This document shows, piece by piece, positions 17,829-26,073 of a stretch of DNA of 64,000 nt. The notes under the pieces were generated by a model that worked only from the letters and a program-made list of their open reading frames with translations, was not told where the DNA came from and searched no databases. Position numbers and translations under genes: made by a program. This DNA comes from Thermodesulfobacteriota bacterium (lineage in GTDB: Bacteria; Desulfobacterota; DSM-4660; Desulfatiglandales; Desulfatiglandaceae): the NCBI GenBank assembly GCA_028278625.1, contig JANQDY010000109.1, positions 62,001 through 126,000 of the forward strand, read 5' to 3'. Numbering within the stretch: the stretch's first letter is position 1; the number at the start of each line of letters is the position of its first letter.

Positions 17829-18617
17829 ATGACGGGTATCATGATCTTTCAGGCCTTTGAAAAAGCAGGTATCGGATTTGAATCGGGATCTGGACGCTTT
17901 GATCCGGAACTCCCCACGCTTCTCATGGTCCATGGGGCCGGCGGAAGCGCCCAGGTCTGGCGCAACCAGGTTTATCCACTGAAATCATCTTTCAACACCC
18001 TGGCCATCGATCTGCCGGGCCACGGAAAAACGGCCGGGCCTCATGGGTCCACCATAGACGAATACGCCAACTGGTTGATGGAAGCCATTTTGGGTGTCTT
18101 CCCCCAACCGCCCTATGTTGTGGGCCATTCCATGGGTGGCGCCATTGTTCAGGAGCTGGCATTTCAGGACCCCCGGTTAATGAAGGGGATTGTTCTGGCG
18201 GGCACAGGCCCCATGCTCAAAGTGGCGCCGACATTTCTGGAAGGTATGCTGAAGGATTTTGAAAAAACGATTGATATGGTAATGGCTTATGCTTATGCCC
18301 CTGATGCGGACCGGCGATTGATTACGGAAGGTGCGGCCCTGATGAAGGCATCCGGGTCTGCCCAGGTTCATGGGGATTTCTCGGCCTGCGACCGGTTCGA
18401 TATGCGCGACCGGGTTTCACGCATCACCCTTAAAACCCTCGTTCTGTGCGGGGAAAAAGATCTGCTGACCCCCCCCTCACTTTGCGAAAAGCTGAAAACG
18501 GCCATTCGAAACAGCTGCTTCCACATTATTCCGGCCGCCGGTCACATGGTAATGATTGAGCAGTACAAGGCGTTTAACAAAAGCGTCCTCGATTTCATTC
18601 ATGGAGTTGAGTGCTGA
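17829..18617 (+). CDS. Alpha/beta-hydrolase fold protein
   Basis: This 262-residue protein has a standard alpha/beta-hydrolase core: the oxyanion HGAGG at 35-39, nucleophile elbow GHSMGG with Ser101, the acid in CGEKDLLTP, and a late catalytic His in AAGHMVMIE. The cap is small. The substrate is unknown; ester or thioester hydrolysis on the product of the preceding KAS III gene is one possibility (inference). Two starts are possible, ATG 17829 (GGGAGG almost touching) and ATG 17841. The stop overlaps the GTG of the next gene. Confidence 0.85.
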   Translation: MTGIMIFQAFEKAGIGFESGSGRFDPELPTLLMVHGAGGSAQVWRNQVYPLKSSFNTLAIDLPGHGKTAGPHGSTIDEYANWLMEAILGVFPQPPYVVGHSMGGAIVQELAFQDPRLMKGIVLAGTGPMLKVAPTFLEGMLKDFEKTIDMVMAYAYAPDADRRLITEGAALMKASGSAQVHGDFSACDRFDMRDRVSRITLKTLVLCGEKDLLTPPSLCEKLKTAIRNSCFHIIPAAGHMVMIEQYKAFNKSVLDFIHGVEC

Positions 18618-19930
18618 ACAAGGTGAAGAGCCTATCCCGGGACCGGTTGATCATTTTCGGGCGATATCCGGTGCCTGGACATACCAAGACCCGCCTGATA
18701 CCGGCTCTGGGACCGTTAGGGGCCGCCCATCTTCAGCAGCTGTTCACAGAAAGAACCCTTCGCACGGCCGCATCCTTTGCAAAGGCCTGTAACATCACCA
18801 TTGAATGTTGTTTTGAAGGGGGAAACGCCAGGAAAATGCACCGTTGGCTGGGTCCCGTCCCCATTGTGTCGTTCCAGGAAAGGGGGGGACTCGGAGAGCG
18901 GATGCGTATTGCCATGTTTAATGCCTTTAGGGGCGGCGGCCAGCGGGTGGTGCTGTTGGGGACCGATGTTCCGGGCGTAAAAGAGCGGATTCTGAAAGAG
19001 GCCTTTGATGTTTTAATAGAAAAATCAGTCGTTTTGGGACCGAGCACGGACGGCGGATATTGGCTCATCGGGCTTAAACGGCCCATCGATATTTTCGAGA
19101 ACATCCAGTGGGGCAGCCCCCAGGTTCTCGAAAAAACCCTGGCTCAAATCCGAAAACGGGGTTTGACGGTTGGTCTGCTCGATTACTTGACGGATGTGGA
19201 TACGCCCGAGGATTTGGTGAAATGGCGACCCAAAAAGGAGATATCAAAGGTTTTTCTTTCCGTCGTGATCCCCACCCTTAACGAGGAAGGGTATATCCGG
19301 GACGCCATTGCCAGTGCAAAAGTAGAAGGGGTGGAATTGATCGTGGTCGACGGTGGGAGCACGGATGCCACGATTTTGCGTGCCGAATCCCTGGGTGCGC
19401 GTGTGATTCGTAGCGGCCCCGGCCGTGCAGGGCAGCAGAACCGGGGGGCTCTGGCGGCTCGAGGTGAAAACCTGCTGTTCCTGCATGGGGATACCTTTTT
19501 GCCCAAAGGGTACGCAAATATGGTCTTTGATACCCTGATGTCTCAAAGGACCGTAATGGGCGCTTTTCGTCTTAAGACGGACTATCATCACCCCCTCATG
19601 GGTCTTGTTGAGCAAATGACCTGGCTGCGCTCCCGATATCTGCGGGTTCCCTATGGAGACCAGGCGCTTTTCATGAAAAGAGCGATTTTTCACAACGTGG
19701 GAGGTTTTCCCGAGGTCCTAATCGGGGAGGACCTTTTGTTTGTGCGCCGAATGATCAGAAGGGAAAAAGCCCAAGTTGCTGTTTTGAGGGATGCCGTCGT
19801 TACATCCGGGCGGCGATGGGTGAACAAGGGCCCTCTCAAAACCACGTTGTTCAACCAGTTGATGCTTCTGGGGATAGCCATGGGGATTGACGGTCAAACC
19901 CTTTCCCGGCTTTACAACGAGGGACTGTGA
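18611..19930 (+). CDS. Fused rSAM/selenodomain-associated transferases 1 and 2 (TIGR04282 + TIGR04283)
   Basis: Two nucleotide-diphospho-sugar transferase domains are joined in one 439-residue chain. Residues 10-200 match the DUF2064/TIGR04282 family (FGRYPVPGHTKTRL, LGTDVPG, STDGGYWLIGL). Residues 215-430 match the TIGR04283 GT-A family (VVIPTLNEEGYI, IVVDGGSTDAT, RAGQQNRGA, FLHGDT). The two proteins are usually separate neighbours; some members are linked to arsenosugar synthesis. The product here is unknown. GTG at 18611 overlaps the end of the hydrolase gene by 7 nt, so translation is probably coupled. Confidence 0.85.
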   Translation: MLNKVKSLSRDRLIIFGRYPVPGHTKTRLIPALGPLGAAHLQQLFTERTLRTAASFAKACNITIECCFEGGNARKMHRWLGPVPIVSFQERGGLGERMRIAMFNAFRGGGQRVVLLGTDVPGVKERILKEAFDVLIEKSVVLGPSTDGGYWLIGLKRPIDIFENIQWGSPQVLEKTLAQIRKRGLTVGLLDYLTDVDTPEDLVKWRPKKEISKVFLSVVIPTLNEEGYIRDAIASAKVEGVELIVVDGGSTDATILRAESLGARVIRSGPGRAGQQNRGALAARGENLLFLHGDTFLPKGYANMVFDTLMSQRTVMGAFRLKTDYHHPLMGLVEQMTWLRSRYLRVPYGDQALFMKRAIFHNVGGFPEVLIGEDLLFVRRMIRREKAQVAVLRDAVVTSGRRWVNKGPLKTTLFNQLMLLGIAMGIDGQTLSRLYNEGL

Positions 19931-19939
19931 GGGATTTTC

Positions 19940-19969
19940 TTGACTTGGAAACAGGCCTCGGCTTATACA
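19940..19969 (+). promoter_or_regulatory. Sigma-70-type promoter for the rnc-rSAM-era operon
   Basis: TTGACT (19940-19945) and TATACA (19964-19969) are 18 bp apart. The rnc start is about 48 bp downstream. Confidence 0.45.
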
Positions 19970-20016
19970 ATTTAAATGGTTCAACATTTTAATTCTGACC
20001 CGCCAGGTGGTATCAT

Positions 20017-20727
20017 ATGCCTTCTATGGATGCTGACACGGAATTTGAGGCCCTTTACAAAACCCTGGGATACACCTTCGGAGACCCTGCGCTACTTGTT
20101 CAGGCATTTCGTCATTCCTCATATGTGAATGAGCAGGTGGGGGTCCAAATTGAAGACAATGAGCGTCTTGAGTTCCTGGGTGATGCTGTTTTGGACCTGG
20201 CTGTGAGCCATTTGCTCATGGAGAGAAACCGTCAGGCCAGTGAAGGAGAGCTCTCAAGATTCAGATCCACGGTGGTGGATGAAGCAGGGCTTTGCAACGT
20301 TGCCACCCGGCTTGAACTGGGTCGCTATCTGCTTCTCGGAAAAGGAGAGGATCAGAGCCTTGGCAGAGAAAAACCTTCCATTTTGGCAGATGTCACGGAA
20401 GCCCTTATCGGCGCCATTTATCTGGACGGTGGATATGATGTGGCCAGGAAGATCATCGAGAAACTGTTTGATCCACTGTTAAATAAGGTAGGAACCGATG
20501 ATCTGGTTCAGGACTATAAGAGCCTCCTTCAGGAGTTTACCCAGCAGACGTTCAAATCTCTTCCCAAGTACCGGCTTGCAGAGGAAACAGGACCGGCACA
20601 TAACAAAATGTTTCGAATTGCCCTGGCCGTAAACGGCATTGTATTGGCTGAAGGAACGGGAAAGAGCAAGAAAGAGGCCGAACAGGCTGCGGCAAAGGAG
20701 GCGTTTTTGCGCTTGAAAGAAGATTGA
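20017..20727 (+). CDS. rnc: Ribonuclease III
   Basis: This 236-residue protein has the RNase III signature NERLEFLGDAVLD at 48-60, the second acidic cluster in DVTEALIGAIYLDGG, and a C-terminal double-stranded-RNA-binding domain (about 165-234, ending KKEAEQAAAKEAFLRL). It processes rRNA precursors and other structured RNAs. AGGTGG upstream supports the ATG at 20017. Its stop codon overlaps the TTG start of the next gene, and era closes the operon, the usual rnc-era association with one gene inserted. Confidence 0.96.
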   Translation: MPSMDADTEFEALYKTLGYTFGDPALLVQAFRHSSYVNEQVGVQIEDNERLEFLGDAVLDLAVSHLLMERNRQASEGELSRFRSTVVDEAGLCNVATRLELGRYLLLGKGEDQSLGREKPSILADVTEALIGAIYLDGGYDVARKIIEKLFDPLLNKVGTDDLVQDYKSLLQEFTQQTFKSLPKYRLAEETGPAHNKMFRIALAVNGIVLAEGTGKSKKEAEQAAAKEAFLRLKED

Positions 20728-21743
20728 GACCCCTGATTATCCCCATATTCATCTCCCACGCCGGATGTCCCCACAGATGCATATTCTGCGATCAGAAAAA
20801 GATCACCGATCAGGACGGTTATTCCATTGGACCGCAAGAAGTGCGAAGGTCCTTGGACAGGGCTTTAGAAGAAAAAGCAGTTGCGGCTCATGAAAACAGG
20901 GAACTGGCTTTTTACGGTGGTACCTTTACCGGACTTCCCAAAAGCCGAATGAAGTCCCTGCTTGAAGCTGCATTACCCTATGTAAAAAGCGGCCTGGTGC
21001 ACGCCATCAGGATTTCAACACGACCCGATTCACTGGATGCGGAACGCTTGGCGCTTTTAAAGGCACACCATGTTGCCACCGTGGAGCTGGGGGTCCAGTC
21101 CATGGATGACCGCGTCCTGGCGCTTTCTAAAAGAGGGCATACCAGCGAGGATACCCAAAATGCCGTTTACATGTTGAAGGACCACGGGTTTAAGGCCGGT
21201 ATTCAGCTCATGCCCGGACTTCCGGGGGATTCGGAAGAGGGTTTCCTCTCCACGACGAAGAAAATTTTGAAACTCGCGCCCCAGATGGTACGGATTTATC
21301 CTGCCCTGGCAATCAAGGGGACGCAAATGGCCCGGATGTATGAAGAGGGGTTGTATCAGCCCTTCTCGCTTAAAAAGGCTGTCCATGTGTGTGCCGAAAG
21401 TGTTAGACTATTTGAAACAAATGGAATACCCGTTATTCGAATCGGTCTCATGGGTTCATCATCGCTGACCCGGAACGATCACATTCTGTCAGGGCCCTGG
21501 CACCCTGCCTTTGGGTTTCTGGTCCGGTCTCATATCCATTTCAGAAACATCGTTTTAGATCTGCCGCCCCCGGACCAAACCAAAGGTATCAGGATCTATT
21601 CACCCAAACGGGAAATCCCTCTGGTAAGAGGGTACAAAAACAGTGGTATTCGGGAAATCGAACGAATCATCGGGGCCAGGGTGATGGGGGTCCTACCGGA
21701 TGACAAGGTGCCACAAGGGAGGATCAGGTGGGAGGTGGTATGA
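20724..21743 (+). CDS. Elp3-like radical SAM protein encoded between rnc and era
   Basis: This 339-residue protein has the radical-SAM motif CPHRCIFC (Cys15, Cys19, Cys22), the SAM-binding FYGGTFTGL, and the Elp3/MiaB-type segments ELGVQSMDD and QLMPGLPGD. It resembles the Elp3 N-terminal half but lacks the acetyltransferase domain. It starts with TTG overlapping the rnc stop (TTGA) and ends overlapping the era start (ATGA), so the three genes are translationally coupled. A role in tRNA or rRNA modification fits the neighbours, but this is an inference. Confidence 0.85.
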   Translation: MRPLIIPIFISHAGCPHRCIFCDQKKITDQDGYSIGPQEVRRSLDRALEEKAVAAHENRELAFYGGTFTGLPKSRMKSLLEAALPYVKSGLVHAIRISTRPDSLDAERLALLKAHHVATVELGVQSMDDRVLALSKRGHTSEDTQNAVYMLKDHGFKAGIQLMPGLPGDSEEGFLSTTKKILKLAPQMVRIYPALAIKGTQMARMYEEGLYQPFSLKKAVHVCAESVRLFETNGIPVIRIGLMGSSSLTRNDHILSGPWHPAFGFLVRSHIHFRNIVLDLPPPDQTKGIRIYSPKREIPLVRGYKNSGIREIERIIGARVMGVLPDDKVPQGRIRWEVV

Positions 21744-22624
21744 GTTTCAAATCGGGTTTTATCGGAATTGTCGGCCCTCCCAATGCGGGCAAGTCAACCC
21801 TTTTAAACCGCATTGTAGGCGCAAAACTCGCCATCGTGTCTTCAAAACCCCAAACAACCAGAAATCGTATTCTGGGAGTTCTTCACCAACCGGATTGCCA
21901 GATGATTTTCATGGATACCCCTGGAATTCACAAAACACGGACGGCGCTTCATCGGAGTATGGTGGATGCCGCTTTCGCCGCCTTTCATGAAGTGGATATT
22001 GTTTTGATGATGATTGATGTGAGTACCCGTGAACATGTTGCGACGCCATCCATCATCAAGGGACTAAAATCAATTGCAAAACCCCGGTTTCTGGCCCTGA
22101 ACAAGATCGACAGGGTAAAAAGGGAGGAGATTCTTCCCGTTCTGGCGGATTATGGCGGAAAACTCCCTTTTGATGCCATGATTCCCGTTTCAGCGCTCAA
22201 AGGTGACGGTGTGGGGAGGCTTCTGGGGGAATTGAAGCAGCATTTGAGACCGGGGCCCCGGCTTTTTCCCGAAGATATGGATACGGATCAGTCGGAATTC
22301 TTCATGGTGTCCGAGATCATTCGGGAAAAGATCTATGAGCACCTGAGTCAGGAATTACCCTATTCCTCCGCGGTGACCGTCCTAGGGATTGAGGATGCGC
22401 CTGATAAGAATCAGGTATTCATTGAGGCCAGAATTCATGTTGAAAGCGAATCGCAAAAAGGCATCTTTATCGGGCGCGGCGGCGGGATGATCCGAAAGAT
22501 CGGACGTGCAGCCAGGCTTGAACTGGAGTCTTTTTTTGGGGCAAAAGTCTATCTTGACCTGGTGGTACGTCTTGAAAGAAATTGGAGCAAAGACACCCGG
22601 GCTTTGAAACGTTTGGGATATTGA
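21740..22624 (+). CDS. era: GTPase Era, 16S rRNA-binding ribosome assembly factor
   Basis: Era has a GTPase domain with GPPNAGKS (12-19), DTPGIHK and NKID, followed by a C-terminal KH domain with IGRGGGMIRKIG that binds the 3' end of 16S rRNA. The ATG at 21740 gives 294 residues, overlaps the previous stop as ATGA, and is preceded by GGAGG. It is the last gene of the rnc operon, followed by a hairpin terminator. Confidence 0.97.
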   Translation: MSFKSGFIGIVGPPNAGKSTLLNRIVGAKLAIVSSKPQTTRNRILGVLHQPDCQMIFMDTPGIHKTRTALHRSMVDAAFAAFHEVDIVLMMIDVSTREHVATPSIIKGLKSIAKPRFLALNKIDRVKREEILPVLADYGGKLPFDAMIPVSALKGDGVGRLLGELKQHLRPGPRLFPEDMDTDQSEFFMVSEIIREKIYEHLSQELPYSSAVTVLGIEDAPDKNQVFIEARIHVESESQKGIFIGRGGGMIRKIGRAARLELESFFGAKVYLDLVVRLERNWSKDTRALKRLGY

Positions 22625-22656
22625 AAAAGACCGCCTCAATTGAAAAAGCAAAAAAA

Positions 22657-22684
22657 AACCAACCCCGTAAAGCGGGGTTGGTTT
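22657..22684. terminator. Bidirectional hairpin terminator after era
   Basis: An 11-bp perfect stem (22657-22667 with 22673-22683) has a 5-base loop. It is G+C-rich in the core, followed by a short T run on the plus strand and preceded by a run of eight A, which gives a U tract on the minus strand. It can stop rightward era transcripts and leftward read-through from the two-component operon. Confidence 0.8.
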
Positions 22685-22845
22685 CTTAGGAGGAAAGAGT
22701 AATTGTTAGACTCTATATGCCTTTTCTCTTAATGCAATTAGCTTGCCAAAAAAATGAGGCCCTCCATTTATTTTGTAACCTGCTGTTTTTAATGGGCTGA
22801 ACCGTTTTGCAAATCGTTCTCTCCCCTGCCATGAAACACCCAAAA

Positions 22846-22960
22846 GGTACAATAATTTGTACCATAAATTGGCCGAGAAACCGGATTTCAGCATATCGGT
22901 TTGAAATTATTGATAATTTAAGGGTACAAGTCTTTATACTTTGGCAAAGTCATGTTGTAC
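22846..22960. repeat. Imperfect direct repeat, copy 1 (GTACAA-rich element)
   Basis: This 115-bp segment aligns to 23027-23140 with almost no gaps. Identity is about 83% over the first 35 bases and high again around TACAAGTCTTT, with a weaker middle. It begins with a perfect dyad, GGTACAA-N4-TTGTACC (22846-22863), contains GTACAA at 22924, and ends in TTGTAC (22955-22960), so its ends are inverted GTACAA/TTGTAC. A perfect ACTTTG-G-CAAAGT palindrome lies at 22938-22950. It lies in the convergent gap between era and the response regulator and contains no convincing gene. Confidence 0.7.
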
Positions 22961-23026
22961 TGCTACTTTGGCGCCGGCAAGCCTTATGTTTGACCGTTGC
23001 GGGGCGCTGCCATGGGGCACCGAGGT

Positions 23027-23140
23027 GGTACAACATTTTGTACCAAAAAATGACCGGGAAATCGATTTGACCCGTAACGTACTATATTTATGTGAATTTA
23101 TAAGATACAAGTCTTTTTACTCTATAATGTGATATTGTAC
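23027..23140. repeat. Imperfect direct repeat, copy 2 (GTACAA-rich element)
   Basis: This is the second copy, 181 bp after the first. It starts with the dyad GGTACAA-N4-TTGTACC (23027-23044), with ATACAAG at 23105 and TTGTAC at 23135-23140. Its last 19 bases fall inside the 3' end of the response-regulator gene, covering codons for its C-terminal residues. The spacer bases of the dyad differ between copies while the arms are identical, which suggests the arms matter. Confidence 0.7.
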
Positions 23141-24486
23141 TTCTTCATTTTGTGCTGAATCAGGCTTTTTGTAATGCCCAGACTCTTGGCTGCGTGGGAC
23201 TGGACATTATTGGACTGGGCCAGCGCCCTTCGAACAAGCCGTTCCTCGATCTCTTCCATGGCTCTTGGAAGCGTTATGTTTGACGGGATAAAGCGTTCCA
23301 CATCGAACTCTGTTTCAGTGTTGACCAGGGTTTTGGGTAAATCCTCCAGTGTAATGGCGTTCCCTGAATGCAACACCATGGCCCTTTCAATGACATTTTC
23401 CAATTCTCGCACGTTTCCCGGCCACGGGTGTGCATAGAGGGCCTTCCATACCTCAGGACGAAGCTCAATGGTCTCTTTGCCATTTCCTTCCTGGAATTTC
23501 TCAACGAAATGCTTTACGAGCAGCGGGATATCATCCGTTCGCTCCTGGAGTGATGGGGCGTCAATATGAATCACGTTCAATCGATAGTAAAGATCTTCAC
23601 GAAAAATCCCCTTGGCCACATCATCCTTGATATTTCTATTTGAGGCCGAAAGGACGCGTACGTCCACCTTGATGGTTCGGGTTCCACCCACCCGCTCAAG
23701 CTCCATTTCCTGCAGCACCCGCAGCAGTTTTACCTGCAGTGCCGGCGGCATCTCCCCCACTTCGTCCAGAAAGATGGTGCCGCCGTCCGCCAATTCGAAT
23801 CGACCTTTTTTCATGGCAATGGCACCGGTAAAAGCACCTTTCTCATGTCCGAATAGCTCACTGGCCAGAAGGGTTTCCGTGAGAGCCCCGCAGTTGATGG
23901 AAATGAGCGGCCTCTCTTTTCTGGGTCCCTGATAATGAATCGCCTTGGCAATGAGTTCTTTTCCGGTGCCTGATGGTCCCGTGATAAGAACGGATGCTTT
24001 GGAAGTGGAGACTTTATCAATAAGATCATAAACCTTGATCATCGGTTTGCTTTTGCCCACCATGTTGCCATATCTGAAGCGGTCCGAAAGCGCTGCTGCC
24101 AGCAACCTGTTGTCTTTCAACAGCCGGTGGTTCTTAATCGCCTTTCTTACCGTCAGCTTTAGTTTCTCATTTTCGAACGGTTTCTGAATGTAGTCGAAAG
24201 CGTGCTTCTTCATGGCCTCCACCGCCATTTCAATGGTGCCAAAAGCGGTCATCATGATCACGGGAATCTCCGGATTGATCTTCTTGCATTCTTCAAGTAG
24301 CTCCATTCCGGTCATGCCGGGCATCTTCATGTCCGTAATTACCAGATCAAGGTCTGCTTCGCGAACGATGCTTACGGCCATTTTGGCGTCTCTGGCCGTT
24401 ACGATTTCATATCCTTCAGCGCTCAAGAGCGCTTCCAATACAACGAGATAGTTCTTTTCATCATCAACAATCAGAATGGTTTCCAT
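23122..24486 (-). CDS. Sigma-54-dependent response regulator (NtrC family)
   Basis: This protein has three domains: an N-terminal receiver with phospho-acceptor Asp52 (ITDMKMPG), a central AAA+ sigma-54 activation domain with GPSGTGKE and the GAFTGA loop, and a C-terminal Fis-type helix-turn-helix (SHAAKSLGITKSLIQHKMKKY). It would activate RpoN-dependent promoters after phosphorylation by the kinase encoded just upstream. The ATG at 24486 is chosen because AGGTGAG (overlapping the kinase stop) is its ribosome-binding site; the in-frame GTG at 24495 lies inside that site. Target promoters are not identifiable here. Confidence 0.94.
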   Translation of the reverse strand: METILIVDDEKNYLVVLEALLSAEGYEIVTARDAKMAVSIVREADLDLVITDMKMPGMTGMELLEECKKINPEIPVIMMTAFGTIEMAVEAMKKHAFDYIQKPFENEKLKLTVRKAIKNHRLLKDNRLLAAALSDRFRYGNMVGKSKPMIKVYDLIDKVSTSKASVLITGPSGTGKELIAKAIHYQGPRKERPLISINCGALTETLLASELFGHEKGAFTGAIAMKKGRFELADGGTIFLDEVGEMPPALQVKLLRVLQEMELERVGGTRTIKVDVRVLSASNRNIKDDVAKGIFREDLYYRLNVIHIDAPSLQERTDDIPLLVKHFVEKFQEGNGKETIELRPEVWKALYAHPWPGNVRELENVIERAMVLHSGNAITLEDLPKTLVNTETEFDVERFIPSNITLPRAMEEIEERLVRRALAQSNNVQSHAAKSLGITKSLIQHKMKKYNITL

Positions 24487-24491
24487 AACCC

Positions 24492-25952
24492 TCACCTAAG
24501 ATGTTTTGGCAATTTGATGAAGACACTGGTTCCGGTCTCTTCCGAATCAGCGGTCTCGTGCCGACTTTCAATCCATATGCGGCCGTTGTGCCCTTCAATG
24601 ATATTCCGCACGATGGCGAGGCCGAGCCCGCTTCCTTTGTCTTTGGTGCTGAAAAAAGGATCAAAGATCTTTTTGAGGTCTTCATCACGAATGCCCAAGC
24701 CGTCGTCGTCAATGGCAATCCGGTAATGATCTTCATTCTCCGAAACACTGAGGGAAAGTGTGCCGCCGTTTTCCATGGCTTGAATGGCGTTCATGAAGAT
24801 ATTGAGGAAAGACCGGTAAAGCAATTGTGGATCGGCCAATAACGGTAACGACCGAGGGGGCAATCCGTCCTGCAGCAGAATCTTTTTTGTTTCAAGCTCG
24901 TTTTTGAGAAACTGTATGTTCTTTTGTAGAATTTCGTTCAAATCACAATCTTGAAAATGCGGCTTCTGAGGCCTGGCAAAATCAAGGAATTCCGTAACGA
25001 TATTATTCAGTCGACTCGATTCCTCAACAATCAAGCCTGAAAGTTTTGCCTGTGATTCATTGCCTGCGGACATGCTGCCCATCAGTTCGGCCGTGCTACG
25101 GATGATCCCTAAGGGGTTCCTGATTTCATGGGAAACGCCCGCGATCATCTGACCCAGGGCCGCCAGCCGCGCCGCCTGATCCAATTGGGTTTCCAGTTCC
25201 CGCTGCTCCCTGGCCCTTTCATCAATGATTTTTTCAGCTTTGTGCACAATAAACAGGAGCGCTACAAAAATCATGCCCATGATCAGAATCGAAAGTCCGA
25301 AGATCAGATACTGAAACCGAACCAGTGATTCGTATTCCTGGGTCAGATCCTGAATGAGTTCAAAAACGCCCAATACGTGTTCGGTCTCGCCCAAAAAGTG
25401 GCCGGTCCCCATAAACGGGATATAGGTCCGCAATTTCTTTTCAGCACCGAGGCGTTGAATGCCTGTCCACCAAATGCCGTCTCCTCCTGATACGAGTCGG
25501 GAGGAGTTCTCCCCTTTGACCGCCTTCTTGTAGCCCAGGCTTTCCCGTACTTTTTTTCCAATCAGACTGGGATCGGTGCTGTAGGCGATGACTCCCTGCT
25601 TAATGTCATAAATATTTACCAGATCGATTTTGAAGCTATGGGTCGTGTTGCGCACAATGCGGTCCATCAACGCTTGTTGGCGTTTTTCTCTGAGTCTCAT
25701 CTTGCCGAACTGCTGTGTGATAGGGAGCACAAAATTCTGAAAAACCTGGTGATTAAGGTTTTCACCCAAGAGCAGGGCATATGTTTCATGACTCTTCATT
25801 AAAACGTCTTTGGCCCGCTGAGAGATAACCATGGAAAAAGGGAGACTGAAGATGATAAGGACAACAAAACTGGCGTAAGCAAAGAATTTAACGAGCCTGA
25901 ACTGTTTGCTTCGCTTTTCAGTATTTTTGCTTAAAAAGGACATTTGTTCCAC
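24492..25952 (-). CDS. Membrane sensor histidine kinase
   Basis: This 486-residue kinase has membrane spans at about 22-43 and 214-236 flanking a periplasmic sensor domain of about 170 residues. A HisKA domain follows with His275 in GVSHEIRNPLG, then a HATPase domain with NIFMNAIQAM, DDGLGI and GSGLGLAI. The layout resembles ZraS/AtoS-type partners of NtrC-like regulators. The stop is 5 nt before the regulator start. GTG 25952 and ATG 25943 are both possible starts. The sensed signal is unknown. Confidence 0.93.
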   Translation of the reverse strand: MEQMSFLSKNTEKRSKQFRLVKFFAYASFVVLIIFSLPFSMVISQRAKDVLMKSHETYALLLGENLNHQVFQNFVLPITQQFGKMRLREKRQQALMDRIVRNTTHSFKIDLVNIYDIKQGVIAYSTDPSLIGKKVRESLGYKKAVKGENSSRLVSGGDGIWWTGIQRLGAEKKLRTYIPFMGTGHFLGETEHVLGVFELIQDLTQEYESLVRFQYLIFGLSILIMGMIFVALLFIVHKAEKIIDERAREQRELETQLDQAARLAALGQMIAGVSHEIRNPLGIIRSTAELMGSMSAGNESQAKLSGLIVEESSRLNNIVTEFLDFARPQKPHFQDCDLNEILQKNIQFLKNELETKKILLQDGLPPRSLPLLADPQLLYRSFLNIFMNAIQAMENGGTLSLSVSENEDHYRIAIDDDGLGIRDEDLKKIFDPFFSTKDKGSGLGLAIVRNIIEGHNGRIWIESRHETADSEETGTSVFIKLPKHLR

Positions 25953-26073
25953 TGCTTCATGATCAGAAGCGTTTCCTGTTTGCCTGCAATATCTTGCCGG
26001 GAGATGATAATTCTGATATTTTTAGCCCTTCGGGAGACGCGAGTCAACAACACCTATCAGAAAAGAAAGTTCC

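Noticed and set aside
22706..22894. 62-codon minus-strand frame between era and the response regulator
   Set aside because: It crosses into the repeat element, has no good ribosome-binding site and no recognisable features; kept as non-coding.
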